Assembly: GCA_002166865.1 (NCBI GenBank) | Contig: NHTQ01000005.1 | Span: 124,001 to 188,000, forward strand | Length of the DNA: 64,000 bases | Reading direction: 5' to 3' | Source: Rhodobacteraceae bacterium WFHF2C18 | GTDB taxonomy: Bacteria; Pseudomonadota; Alphaproteobacteria; Rhodobacterales; Rhodobacteraceae | In this document: one piece after another, positions 26,581 through 35,242 of the stretch | How the letters are laid out: each line of letters starts with the position of its first letter | Position numbering within the stretch: position 1 is the first letter of the stretch | Notes under the pieces: generated by a model | Seen by the model: only the letters and a program-made list of their open reading frames with translations | What the model was told of the DNA's origin: nothing | The model's database searches: none | Made by a program: the position numbers and the translations under genes

Positions 26581-28020
26581 ATGGAGATGCCAGCCCCCGA
26601 CCCGACGGTCCTCGCCCGCAAGGATGCGCTCATCGCGCGCTTCAAGGAAGTCCTGCCCAAGGATGCCGTGATATCCGACCCGGTAGAGACCCGCGCCTAC
26701 GAGTGCGACGCGCTGACGGCCTACAAGTGCCCGCCGCTGGCCGTGGTCTTGCCATCCTCGACGCAGGAGGTGGCCGCGGCGCTGCGCATCTGCCACGAGA
26801 TGCAGGTGCCCGTCGTCCCGCGGGGGGCCGGCACCTCGCTGGCGGGGGGCGCGCTGCCCAGTGGCGACAGCGTGATCCTGGGCGTGGCGCGGCTGACGGA
26901 AGTGCTGGAAACCGATTTCGACAATCGTTTCGTTCGCGTGCAGGCCGGGCGGACGAACCTGTCGGTCACCCAGGCGGTGGAGGAGGAGGGATTCTTCTAC
27001 GCGCCCGACCCCTCAAGCCAGCTCGCCTGTGCCATCGCGGGCAATATCGCCATGAACTCGGGCGGGGCGCACTGCCTGAAATACGGCGTGACCACCAACA
27101 ACCTGCTGGGCGTGACCATGGTGCTGATGGACGGCACGGTGATCGAACTGGGCGGCCCGCACCTGGACGCAGAGGGGCTGGACCTGCTTGGCCTGGTCTG
27201 CGGGTCCGAGGGCCAGCTTGGCGTGGTGACCGAGGCCACCCTGCGTATCCTGCACAAGCCGGAGGGCGCGCGCCCGGTGCTGATCGGGTTCGACTCCAAC
27301 GAGGTGGCGGGCCAATGCGTCAGCGACATCATCAAGGCCGGCATCCTGCCCGTGGCGATAGAGTTCATGGACCGCCCCTGCATCCGCGCGACGGAGGCCT
27401 TCGCCGGCGCCGGCTACCCGGATTGCGAGGCCCTGCTGATCGTCGAGGTCGAGGGCAGTGATGCCGAGATCGACGCCCAGCTGGAAACCATCTCGCGCAT
27501 CGCGCAGCAGCACGACCCGGTCGAACTGCGCCAGAGCGCGTCGGAGGAGGAAAGCGCGCGCATCTGGCTGGGGCGGAAATCGGCCTTCGGGGCGATGGGG
27601 CAGATCAACGACTACATGTGCCTCGACGGCACGATCCCGGTCAGTCAGCTACCCTTCGTCCTGCGGCGCATCGGGGAGATGAGCGCCGATTACGGGCTTG
27701 AGGTCGCCAATGTCTTTCACGCCGGCGACGGCAACATGCACCCCCTGATCCTGTTCAATGCCAACACGCCGGGGGAACTGGAGCGCTGCGAGGCGCTGGG
27801 CGCGGATATCCTGAAACTCTGCGTGGAGGCCGGCGGCTGCCTGACCGGCGAGCACGGCGTGGGCGTCGAGAAGCGCGATCTCATGAGTGACCAGTACGCG
27901 CCCGCGGATCTGGAGATCCAGATGGCGGTGAAGGATGTCTTCGACCCGGCTTGGCTGCTCAATCCCGCCAAGGTGTTCCCCCTCGATATCTCCCGCGCGC
28001 ACCGCGACCGGGCGGCGTGA
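26581..28020 (+). CDS. glcD: Glycolate oxidase subunit GlcD
   Basis: A 479-residue FAD-linked oxidase, close in size to E. coli GlcD (499). The FAD-binding PCMH domain contains VVPRGAGTSLAGGALP (near 78), and the C-terminal oxidase domain ends with GLEVANVFHAGDGNMHPLI and the CLTGEHGVGVEK motif. With GlcE and GlcF it oxidises glycolate to glyoxylate and passes electrons to the quinone pool. AAAGGAG precedes the ATG. No glcC regulator or glcG/glcB is adjacent. Confidence 0.93.
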   Translation: MEMPAPDPTVLARKDALIARFKEVLPKDAVISDPVETRAYECDALTAYKCPPLAVVLPSSTQEVAAALRICHEMQVPVVPRGAGTSLAGGALPSGDSVILGVARLTEVLETDFDNRFVRVQAGRTNLSVTQAVEEEGFFYAPDPSSQLACAIAGNIAMNSGGAHCLKYGVTTNNLLGVTMVLMDGTVIELGGPHLDAEGLDLLGLVCGSEGQLGVVTEATLRILHKPEGARPVLIGFDSNEVAGQCVSDIIKAGILPVAIEFMDRPCIRATEAFAGAGYPDCEALLIVEVEGSDAEIDAQLETISRIAQQHDPVELRQSASEEESARIWLGRKSAFGAMGQINDYMCLDGTIPVSQLPFVLRRIGEMSADYGLEVANVFHAGDGNMHPLILFNANTPGELERCEALGADILKLCVEAGGCLTGEHGVGVEKRDLMSDQYAPADLEIQMAVKDVFDPAWLLNPAKVFPLDISRAHRDRAA

Positions 28021-28030
28021 AAGGCAGGCC

Positions 28031-29161
28031 ATGTTGACCCCATCGACCGAAGACGACCTCGCGCGCATGGTGGCCGGTGCCGAAGGGCCGCTGAGGATCT
28101 TGGGTGGCGGCACGCGCCCGGTGGGCGCCGTCGTCAACGGCACCCCGCTGAGCACCCGGGGCCTTGCCGGCGTGGAACTTTACGAGCCGGGGGCGCTGAC
28201 GCTTGTGGCCAAGGCGGGCACGCCCTTGGCGGATGTCGAGACGGCCCTGGCCGCCGAGGGGCAGCGCTTGGCCTTCGAGCCGATGGATCATCGCGGCCTT
28301 CTTGGCACGCAGGGCACCCCGACGATCGGCGGCGTGGTGGCCGCCAATATCTCCGGCCCGCGGCGGATCCAGGTGGGGGCCGCGCGGGATTTCCTGCTGG
28401 GCGTGCGATTCGTGGATGGCCGCGGTCAGGTCATCCGCAACGGCGGGCGGGTGATGAAGAACGTCACCGGCTACGACCTGGTCAAGCTGATGGCCGGCAG
28501 CCACGGCACCCTGGGCGTCCTGACCGAGGTCGCGCTGAAGGTGCTGCCCGACGCGCAGGCGGCGGCGACCCTGCGCTGCCGGGGGCTGGACGACGCACAA
28601 GCGGTGCAGGCGCTGTGCCGCGCGCTCGCCTCGCCCTACGAGGTCAGCGGCGCCGCGCACCTTCAGAAGGGGGCCGGGGACAGGCCCGAAACCCTGATCC
28701 GGCTTGAGGGGTTTCCCGATTCGGTGGCCTACCGCGCCGAGGCCCTGCAGAAGGCGCTCGGCGGCGTCGGGGTGTTCGAGGTCGAAACGGACCCCGACGC
28801 GACGCGCGCGGCCTGGGACGGCGTGCGTGATGTCGGCCCCTTCCACGGGCGGGGCGGGGATGTCTGGCGGCTGTCGGTCAAGCCGACCGATGCCCCCGGC
28901 CTCGTTGCGCGGCTGGACGGGGTGGAGGCGCTGTATGACTGGGGCGGCGGTCTGGTCTGGCTGCTGGCGCCCGAGGATCGCGGCCCGGCCATCCGGCAGG
29001 CGGTGTCGGACACCGGCGGCCATGCCACGCAGGTCCGGGGCGGGGGCGCCGGGGCGTTCCAGCCGCTCGCACCGGCGGTGGCGGCGCTTCAGGACGCGCT
29101 GAGGCACAAGTTCGACCCGCGCGGCATTCTCAACCCGGGGCGCATGGGGCGGGCGGCATGA
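28031..29161 (+). CDS. glcE: Glycolate oxidase subunit GlcE
   Basis: A 376-residue second FAD-binding subunit. The PCMH domain is recognisable by LRILGGGTRPVG near residue 20, GTPTIGGVVAANISGPRR and GGRVMKNVTGYDLVKLMAGS (about 138-157). The C-terminal part is shorter and less conserved than in GlcD, as usual. It begins 10 bases after the glcD stop. GlcE forms the membrane-associated glycolate dehydrogenase with GlcD and GlcF. Confidence 0.92.
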   Translation: MLTPSTEDDLARMVAGAEGPLRILGGGTRPVGAVVNGTPLSTRGLAGVELYEPGALTLVAKAGTPLADVETALAAEGQRLAFEPMDHRGLLGTQGTPTIGGVVAANISGPRRIQVGAARDFLLGVRFVDGRGQVIRNGGRVMKNVTGYDLVKLMAGSHGTLGVLTEVALKVLPDAQAAATLRCRGLDDAQAVQALCRALASPYEVSGAAHLQKGAGDRPETLIRLEGFPDSVAYRAEALQKALGGVGVFEVETDPDATRAAWDGVRDVGPFHGRGGDVWRLSVKPTDAPGLVARLDGVEALYDWGGGLVWLLAPEDRGPAIRQAVSDTGGHATQVRGGGAGAFQPLAPAVAALQDALRHKFDPRGILNPGRMGRAA

Positions 29162-29201
29162 GCCGGGCCCGTCCGCGCGCGTCAGGAAGGCGACGGAGCA
29201 G

Positions 29202-30611
29202 ATGAAAACGGAATTCACCCCCCGGCAACTCGAGGACCCCGAGGTCGCGCGCAGCAACGAGATCCTGCGCGCCTGTGTCCACTGCGGCTTCTGCACGGCG
29301 ACATGCCCAACCTACCAGGTGCTCGGCGACGAGCTCGATTCGCCGCGCGGGCGCATCTACCTGATCAAGGACATGCTGGAAAACGAGCGGGTGCCCGACG
29401 AAAAGACCGTTCGCCACATCGACCGCTGCCTGAGCTGCCTTGCCTGCATGACGACCTGCCCCTCGGGCGTGCACTACATGCACCTGGTGGATCATGCCCG
29501 CACCTACATCGAGGAAAACTACCGCCGCCCGGCGGGCGAACGCGCGCTGCGCTGGATCCTGGCACGCATCCTGCCCTATCCGGGCCGGTTTCGGCTGGCG
29601 CTTCTGGGGGCCAAGATCGGACGGCCCTTCGCCCGCCTGATGCCCGATCCGCGCCTGCGCGCCATGCTGGAAATGGCCCCGAAACAGGTGCCTCCCGTCA
29701 GCCGCAACGACGATCCGCAGACCTTTCCCGCCCAGGGCCCGCGGCGCCGGCGCGTGGCGTTGATGACCGGCTGCGCGCAGCGCGCGCTCAACACCGACAT
29801 CAACGACGCGACGATCCGGCTGCTGCGGCGGCTGGGATGCGAGGTGGTGGTCGCCCGGGGGGCGGGCTGCTGCGGGGCGCTGACGCATCACATGGGCAAG
29901 ACGGACGAGAGCCACGCCACCGCCGCGCGCAACATTCGCGCCTGGACAGCGGAAATGGAGGGCGCGGGCCTGGACGCCATCGTCATCAATACCTCCGGCT
30001 GCGGGACGACGGTGAAGGACTATGGCCACATGTTCCGCAACCATGCCCTGGCCGAGGAGGCCGCGCGCGTCTCCGGGATCGCCGTGGATGTCTCCGAACT
30101 CCTGGCCGAGCTCATGCAGGAGGAGACCACCCGCACGGGCAACGAGGCCGAGGCGGGCATCGCCGGCACGGATGCCGCGCCGGGCACGGGGGTTTTCGCG
30201 CCGCCCAGCCCGCGCGGGTCGGGGGCGATGCGCGTGGCCTATCACGCGGCCTGCTCGCTCCAGCACGGACAGCAGATCAAGACCCACCCCAAGGCCCTGT
30301 TGAAACAGGCCGGGTTCGAAGTCGTGGAACCCGCGGACAGTCACCTGTGCTGCGGATCGGCCGGCACCTACAACCTGATGCAGCCGACCATTTCCAAACA
30401 GCTGAAGGATCGCAAGGTCCGCACCTTGCAAGCCAAGGATCCCGATGTGATCGCCGCTGGAAATATCGGCTGCATGATGCAGATCGGCGGCGGCATCGAT
30501 GTGCCGGTCGTCCATACCGTCGAACTGCTCGACTGGGCCACGGGCGGGCCGGTGCCACCCGCACTTTCGAAGGCCGACATGCCCGTGCCCGATCTGCGGG
30601 CGGCGCCCTAA
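29202..30611 (+). CDS. glcF: Glycolate oxidase iron-sulfur subunit GlcF
   Basis: A 469-residue protein with two [4Fe-4S] motifs near the N-terminus (CVHCGFCTATCPTYQ and CLSCLACMTTCPSGV) followed by two CCG domains (GCGTTVKDYG preceded by GAGCCGALTHHMG; DSHLCCGSAGTYN). It carries electrons from the flavin subunits toward quinone. It is slightly longer than E. coli GlcF (407) owing to an insertion near residues 305-340 (TTRTGNEAEAGIAGTDAAPG), a low-complexity linker. Third gene of glcDEF, 40 bp after glcE. Confidence 0.93.
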   Translation: MKTEFTPRQLEDPEVARSNEILRACVHCGFCTATCPTYQVLGDELDSPRGRIYLIKDMLENERVPDEKTVRHIDRCLSCLACMTTCPSGVHYMHLVDHARTYIEENYRRPAGERALRWILARILPYPGRFRLALLGAKIGRPFARLMPDPRLRAMLEMAPKQVPPVSRNDDPQTFPAQGPRRRRVALMTGCAQRALNTDINDATIRLLRRLGCEVVVARGAGCCGALTHHMGKTDESHATAARNIRAWTAEMEGAGLDAIVINTSGCGTTVKDYGHMFRNHALAEEAARVSGIAVDVSELLAELMQEETTRTGNEAEAGIAGTDAAPGTGVFAPPSPRGSGAMRVAYHAACSLQHGQQIKTHPKALLKQAGFEVVEPADSHLCCGSAGTYNLMQPTISKQLKDRKVRTLQAKDPDVIAAGNIGCMMQIGGGIDVPVVHTVELLDWATGGPVPPALSKADMPVPDLRAAP

Positions 30612-30674
30612 TTCCGCCCAATTGCCCTGCTAGCGCCGTCATAAACAGGACACGGGGACCAGGGGCAGGCGGCA

Positions 30675-31478
30675 ATGCTGAGACACCTCTTTCTGTCGGC
30701 GATTTTCATCGCGCTGGCGGCCACGGGCATGGCACAGGACAGCCGGCTGAAACGGCTGGATACCGGCGATGACAGCCGCGGCTGGCTGGCCGTGGGGCGG
30801 CTGGATATCGACGGGCGCGGATTCTGTACCGGCGCGCTCATCGGCGAGGATCTGGTGCTGACGGCGGCGCATTGCCTCTACGACCGGGCGACCGGCGCGC
30901 GGTTCGAGGCGGAGCGGATCGAGTTCCTGGCCGGCTGGCGCAATGGCCGCGCCTCGGCAAGACGGCTGGTGCGCAAGGCGGTCGCGCATCCCGATTACGT
31001 CTTCAACAGCGAGGTCGCGGCCAAGCGGGTGCGCAACGACGTGGCCGTTCTCAAGCTTCATCATCCCATTCGCAACGCCCGGGTCGCCCCGTTCCCGACC
31101 GACCGCCGCCCGCGCAAGGGGCAGCGCATCGGCGTCGTCAGCTACGCCCGCGACCGGGCAGAGGCGCCGTCGCTGCAAGAGGTCTGCAACGTCCTGGCCC
31201 ATCAGCAGGGCGTCATGGTGATGTCCTGCGACGTGGATTTCGGGGCCTCGGGCGCGCCGATCTTCAGCTTCGAGGCGGGCGAGCCGCGCGTGGTGTCGGT
31301 TGTCTCGGCCATGGCGCGGCTGGAGGGCCGGAAGGTCGCCCTGGGCACTCACCTGGAAGCCCCGTTGCGCGAGGTCCTGGCGGTGATCGATCGCGGCTAT
31401 GATCGCGCGATCACCGGCCGGCGGCTTTTCTCCACCGGGGAGGCGCGGGACACGGGCGCCAAGTTCGCGAAACCGTAG
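30675..31478 (+). CDS. Secreted trypsin-like serine protease
   Basis: A 267-residue S1-family protein. The signal peptide is MLRHLFLSAIFIALAATGMA (cleavage after about 20). The catalytic triad is complete: H66 in LTAAHC, D122 in NDVAVL and S192 in DFGASGAPIF. The GASG context around the serine, in place of GDSGG, places it with the V8/HtrA-like peptidases rather than classical trypsins. No PDZ domain is present. It probably acts in the periplasm; its substrate is unknown. It stands alone between glcF and hsp20. Confidence 0.87.
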   Translation: MLRHLFLSAIFIALAATGMAQDSRLKRLDTGDDSRGWLAVGRLDIDGRGFCTGALIGEDLVLTAAHCLYDRATGARFEAERIEFLAGWRNGRASARRLVRKAVAHPDYVFNSEVAAKRVRNDVAVLKLHHPIRNARVAPFPTDRRPRKGQRIGVVSYARDRAEAPSLQEVCNVLAHQQGVMVMSCDVDFGASGAPIFSFEAGEPRVVSVVSAMARLEGRKVALGTHLEAPLREVLAVIDRGYDRAITGRRLFSTGEARDTGAKFAKP

Positions 31479-31708
31479 CGGCCTGGCCGAGACGGATGGA
31501 CCTGTGACCCGGGCTCTGCACCGGGTCAGCCGCGAAACCGTTGGTCGGCGGCGCTGCGCGCCTCCATTCCGCGCGGGACGAAAGGCCGGCCCCCTGCCTC
31601 CGCCGGGAGCCCGATGCAACCCGGCGGTCCGGGCTGCCAAAGGGAGTTCGCGGCCCGCGATCTGTGCCACCGGGCGCCATCGGTCGCTTTCGGGGCCGCC
31701 GCGCGGGT
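31479..31708. other. Intergenic region before hsp20
   Basis: GC-rich spacer downstream of the protease gene. Open frames crossing it are short and basic or proline-rich and are rejected. No tRNA or repeat was seen. Its 3' continuation carries the candidate promoter and thermometer of hsp20. Confidence 0.5.
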
Positions 31709-31740
31709 CTTGAATCGCGGCGCGCCTTTTCCCAGATAAA
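31709..31740 (+). promoter_or_regulatory. Candidate RpoH (sigma-32) promoter for hsp20
   Basis: CTTGAA (31709-31714) is separated by 16 bases from CCCAGATAAA (31731-31740), roughly matching the heat-shock promoter CTTGAA ... CCCCATNTA. The leader to the hsp20 start would be about 85-90 bases. The -10 match is imperfect, and similar TTTTCCCAGATAAA-like strings recur between genes in this family of bacteria, so this is tentative. Confidence 0.3.
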
Positions 31741-31774
31741 TTCTCGCCCGGCGCCGCGTGCGGGCCGGGTTTCA

Positions 31775-31830
31775 CGCCTGTCCCGACAGGGAAGGCGCCC
31801 ATAATGGTATCGCTCAACGGAGGATGAACC
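31775..31830 (+). ncRNA. ROSE-like RNA thermometer in the hsp20 leader
   Basis: Two hairpins can be drawn. The first pairs CCTGT (31777-31781) with ACAGG (31786-31790). The second, next to the start codon, places TCGCT (31810-31814) opposite AGGA (31821-31824) of the Shine-Dalgarno, closed by GGT/ACC (31806-31808 with 31828-31830). UYGCU paired to AGGA is the hallmark of ROSE elements of small heat-shock genes. Melting on warming would free the ribosome site. Confidence 0.65.
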
Positions 31831-32304
31831 ATGCGCAACTTCGATCTTGCACCCCTTTACCGGGCAACCGTCGGCTTCGACCAGATCGCCGACATGCTGG
31901 ACCGGGTCATGACCAATGACGTCGGCCAGTCGACCTATCCCCCCTACAACATCGAGAAGACCGCCGATGATGCCTACCGCATCTCGGTCGCCGTGGCCGG
32001 TTTCGGCGAAGAGGACCTCTCGGTCGAGGTGAAGGAGGGCCAGCTCGTCGTCTCGGCCCGGAAGTCCGAGGACGACAGCGACAAGACCTATCTGCACCGC
32101 GGCATCGCCACCCGCGCCTTCGAGCGCAAGTTCCAGCTTGCCGACCACGTGCGCGTGACCGGGGCCACCCACGCCGACGGGATGCTGCACATCGATCTGG
32201 TGCGCGAGGTGCCCGAGGCCCTCAAGCCCCGCCGGATCGAGATCGCGCGCGGCGACTCGGCGCGGACGGAAAAGGACGTTGTCGACCACGAATCCGTGAA
32301 CTGA
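31831..32304 (+). CDS. Hsp20/alpha-crystallin family small heat-shock protein
   Basis: A 157-residue IbpA-type chaperone. The alpha-crystallin domain spans about 40-130 (YRISVAVAGFGEEDLSVEVK; TYLHRGIATRAFERKFQLADHVRV) and ends with the conserved GxL-like segment ADGMLHIDLVREVPEALKPRRI including an I-x-I-type tail (RRIEIA). It holds unfolding proteins in a refoldable state in the cytoplasm. It stands alone, with a ROSE-like leader and a rho-independent terminator, consistent with a monocistronic heat-induced gene. Confidence 0.95.
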   Translation: MRNFDLAPLYRATVGFDQIADMLDRVMTNDVGQSTYPPYNIEKTADDAYRISVAVAGFGEEDLSVEVKEGQLVVSARKSEDDSDKTYLHRGIATRAFERKFQLADHVRVTGATHADGMLHIDLVREVPEALKPRRIEIARGDSARTEKDVVDHESVN

Positions 32305-32331
32305 CGGCGTTTCCGATCCTGTGGATCCGGG

Positions 32332-32359
32332 GCCCGGCCGGCACACGGCCGGGCTTTTT
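32332..32359 (+). terminator. Rho-independent terminator of hsp20
   Basis: GCCCGGCCG (32332-32340) pairs perfectly with CGGCCGGGC (32346-32354) around a 5-base loop and is followed by five T residues. It lies 28 bases after the hsp20 stop codon and just before the convergent gene's stop. Confidence 0.88.
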
Positions 32360-32365
32360 GATGAA

Positions 32366-33613
32366 TCACTCCCGCCGGGCCCGGAGCAGCACGTCGCCCC
32401 CGCCCGTCAGGACAAGCGCCCCGGTGGCGTCGATGTCGAAGCGGCGGGCCTTCTCGATCGCGTCGAGGATGCGCCGCTCCTGCTGCATCAGCGGGTCGGG
32501 GCAGGCCATCATGGTGGAAACCATCTGGCCGAAGTGCACGCCCTCGGCGTTGATCTCGTAGCTGCCGCCATAGACGTTGCAGCCGGTGCGCCCGCCCGCG
32601 CGCCCATCGGGATCGAAGGCGATTGTGGGATCCGAGTCGCCGACGGCGGGCTCTTCCATGGCTTGGCGCACGTGCCAGACCCCGCCGGTCAACAGGCTGG
32701 CCGGATCGCCGCCGCAGCCCGGAAGGATCCGCTCGCCGATATCCAGCCCCGCCTGGTGCGGATGGGGCAGGCCGCTTTCGGCGCCGTGGCAGATCTCGTC
32801 ATGCAGGGTCAGCCGCGTGCCGATCCCGGGCATGTCGAAGTGATAGGCGCCCGCCGTGACCTCGACCTCGGGGCGGGGCACGCGCCGCGACAGATCCGCG
32901 TAGGGGGCCGTGATGTCGATCTCGGCCTCGCGGATGACGACCGACCAGTCCGGATCCCTGCCTTGGGCCCGGTAGAGGACCGTCCTGTCCGGTTCGGTTT
33001 CCGTGCAGGCCGGCAACGCCTCGCCGCCAAGCGCGACGGTCACCTCCCCCTCCTTGCGGATCAATTCCGCCTTGCTGTCATCGGCCGCGACATAGCGGTC
33101 ACCGGTGTCGGCGGCGGCTTTCTTCATCGGAATGTCGCGGTCGCGCACCCGCATCACGGCCCGGTCGTCCAGCACGCCGAAGGCAACCGGCGTGCCGCCG
33201 CAGTCGAAATGCGTGGCAAAGGCCAGCGGCGTGACCGGCTTGAGCGCGATCTCTCCCACCTCGGCATCCGCCGCGCCGCCGGGAAACGGCACATCCTCGA
33301 CGATCCACCGCGGCCGCCCCTTCAGCCGGACGACCGCGCGCAGGTCTCCGGACAGTTTGGCCGGCACCTCCACGGCGAAGGGTATGGGCACCTGCCGCCC
33401 TTCGGTGGTGAAGGTCGTCTCGCCCAGCAGGGTGCCGAAGGCGCCGCGCGCCTCGACGTGAACCCGCGCCTCGGGCGGCAGGGCCATCTTTGCGTCATAG
33501 CGCAACGCACCCGTGATCTCGCGCTGAAGCGAGGCGCGCAGCTCTTCGCCGGCCGCCGGCAGCGCGATGCCGGCGGCGGCCAGAAGGGCAGACAAGGCCT
33601 TGGCACGGATCAT
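32366..33613 (-). CDS. Secreted multidomain protein (YbaY-like, MliC-like, COG3650-like, META)
   Basis: A 415-residue exported protein; signal peptide about 1-22 (MIRAKALSALLAAAGIALPA). Four segments can be distinguished. About 25-115 resembles YbaY (LPPEARVHVEARG, IPFAVEVPAKL). About 130-200 resembles the lysozyme inhibitor MliC (FDCGGTPVAFGV, DRYVAADDSKAELIRKEGE, ALPACTE). About 205-290 resembles COG3650 (YRAQGRDPDWSVVI). About 310-405 is a META/HslJ-like domain (GGRTGCNVYGGSYEIN, STMMACPDPLMQQER). It is probably a periplasmic envelope-defence protein; the domain calls rest on motif resemblance. It is convergent with hsp20. Confidence 0.72.
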   Translation of the reverse strand: MIRAKALSALLAAAGIALPAAGEELRASLQREITGALRYDAKMALPPEARVHVEARGAFGTLLGETTFTTEGRQVPIPFAVEVPAKLSGDLRAVVRLKGRPRWIVEDVPFPGGAADAEVGEIALKPVTPLAFATHFDCGGTPVAFGVLDDRAVMRVRDRDIPMKKAAADTGDRYVAADDSKAELIRKEGEVTVALGGEALPACTETEPDRTVLYRAQGRDPDWSVVIREAEIDITAPYADLSRRVPRPEVEVTAGAYHFDMPGIGTRLTLHDEICHGAESGLPHPHQAGLDIGERILPGCGGDPASLLTGGVWHVRQAMEEPAVGDSDPTIAFDPDGRAGGRTGCNVYGGSYEINAEGVHFGQMVSTMMACPDPLMQQERRILDAIEKARRFDIDATGALVLTGGGDVLLRARRE

Positions 33614-33692
33614 GGGACACCTGCATCCTGTCGTCTGTGGCGGGTGCTGCCAGCCTGCCCGCCCGACACGCATAAGACAAGCGGCGCGACCG

Positions 33693-35159
33693 TCAGACGC
33701 TGGTGCAGATGTACTTGATCTCCAGAAATTCGTCGATCCCGTGATGGCTGCCCTCGCGGCCCAGACCCGACTGCTTGACGCCGCCGAAGGGCGCGACCTC
33801 GGTCGAGATGATGCCGGTGTTCACCCCGACGATGCCGTATTCCAGCGCCTCGGCGACCTTGGTCACACGGCTCAGATCCCGGGCGTAGAAATAGGAGGCG
33901 AGTCCGAAAATCGTGTCGTTGGCCATCTCGATGACCTCGTCCTCGTCGCGGAAGCGGAACAGCGGGGCCAGCGGGCCGAAGGTCTCCTCGGTGGCGAAGG
34001 CCATGTCCTGCGTGGCGCCCGTGACGACGGTCGGGGGCAGGAAGTGGCCGGGGTCCTCGCCCGCAGCGCTGCATGTCGTCACCTCGGCACCCTTCGTTTC
34101 GGCGTCGGCGATGTGTTCGCGCACCTTCTGGATCGCGTCCGCGTTGATGAGCGGGCCGAGGTCCGTGCCCTCCTTCAGGCCGTCGCCGACGGTCAGGTCG
34201 CCGACGGCCTTTTTCAGCTTCTCCGCGAAGGCGTCGTAGACGCCGTCCTGCACGTAGATCCGGTTCGCGCAGACGCAGGTCTGGCCGTTGTTGCGGAACT
34301 TGCACATGATCGCGCCCTCGACGGCGGCATCCAGATCCGCGTCGTCGAAGACGATGAAGGGCGCGTTGCCGCCCAGCTCCATCGAGCACTTCTTGACCTG
34401 GTCGGCAGCCTGGCGCAGCAGGAGGCGGCCCACCTCGGTGCTGCCGGTGAAGGTCAGCTTGCGCACCGCCGGGTTCTCGCAGAACTCCTTGCCGATCTCG
34501 CTGGCCCGCGAAGAGGGCACAATGCTGAAGACCCCCTTGGGAATGCCCGCGCGTTCGGCCAGCACGGCCAAGGCGGTGGCCGAAAGCGGTGTCTCCGCCG
34601 CCGGACGGCCCACGAAGGCGCAGCCGGCCGCCAGCGCGGGCGCCGCCTTGCGCGTGATCATGGCGTTTGGGAAGTTCCAGGGCGTGATCGAGGCCGCCAC
34701 GCCCACGGGCTGCTTGATGACGGTGATCCGCTTGTCGCGCTGGTGGCCCGGAATCGTCTCGCCGTAGATGCGCTTGGCCTCTTCGCCGAAGAACTCCACG
34801 AAGGAGGCGCCATAGGCCACCTCGCCGCGAGATTCGGCCAGCGGCTTGCCCTGTTCGACGGTCATGATGGTGGCCAGGTCCTCCTGGTTCTCCATCATCA
34901 GGTCAAACCACTTGCGCAGGACCTTCGCGCGTTCCTTGCCGGTCCATTGCGCCCAGTCCTTCTGCGCGGCCTCGGCCTCGGCAATGGCCTTGGCGACCTG
35001 TGCGCGCGACAGGTCGGCCACGTTCGCGACGACCGCCTCGGTGGCGGGGTTGGTCACCTCGAAGGTTCCTTCGTCCCCGTCCACCCAGTCGCCGCCAAGG
35101 TAGGCCTGCTCGGCCAGAAGCCCGGCATCATCGAGTCGCGATTTCAGATCCGTCGTCAT
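33693..35159 (-). CDS. gabD: NAD(P)-dependent succinate-semialdehyde dehydrogenase
   Basis: A 488-residue aldehyde dehydrogenase, close to E. coli GabD (482). The catalytic cysteine is in NNGQTCVCANRIYVQ, with a second cysteine two residues later as in GabD; the general-base glutamate is in CSMELGGNAPFIVF. NPATEAVVANVADLSRAQV and GVNTGIISTEVAPFGGVKQSGLGREG are GabD-like. It should oxidise succinate semialdehyde to succinate. In this position it stands alone, without gabT. The ATG at 35159 follows AGGGGAAAG. Other semialdehydes (e.g. glutarate semialdehyde) are possible substrates. Confidence 0.85.
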   Translation of the reverse strand: MTTDLKSRLDDAGLLAEQAYLGGDWVDGDEGTFEVTNPATEAVVANVADLSRAQVAKAIAEAEAAQKDWAQWTGKERAKVLRKWFDLMMENQEDLATIMTVEQGKPLAESRGEVAYGASFVEFFGEEAKRIYGETIPGHQRDKRITVIKQPVGVAASITPWNFPNAMITRKAAPALAAGCAFVGRPAAETPLSATALAVLAERAGIPKGVFSIVPSSRASEIGKEFCENPAVRKLTFTGSTEVGRLLLRQAADQVKKCSMELGGNAPFIVFDDADLDAAVEGAIMCKFRNNGQTCVCANRIYVQDGVYDAFAEKLKKAVGDLTVGDGLKEGTDLGPLINADAIQKVREHIADAETKGAEVTTCSAAGEDPGHFLPPTVVTGATQDMAFATEETFGPLAPLFRFRDEDEVIEMANDTIFGLASYFYARDLSRVTKVAEALEYGIVGVNTGIISTEVAPFGGVKQSGLGREGSHHGIDEFLEIKYICTSV

Positions 35160-35242
35160 GTCTTTCCCCTGCATCCATTCTACTCTCGTCCTGGCAAAGC
35201 ATTCTAGGCTAGGCTTGTCCAGATCGACAGACAGGACATGCG

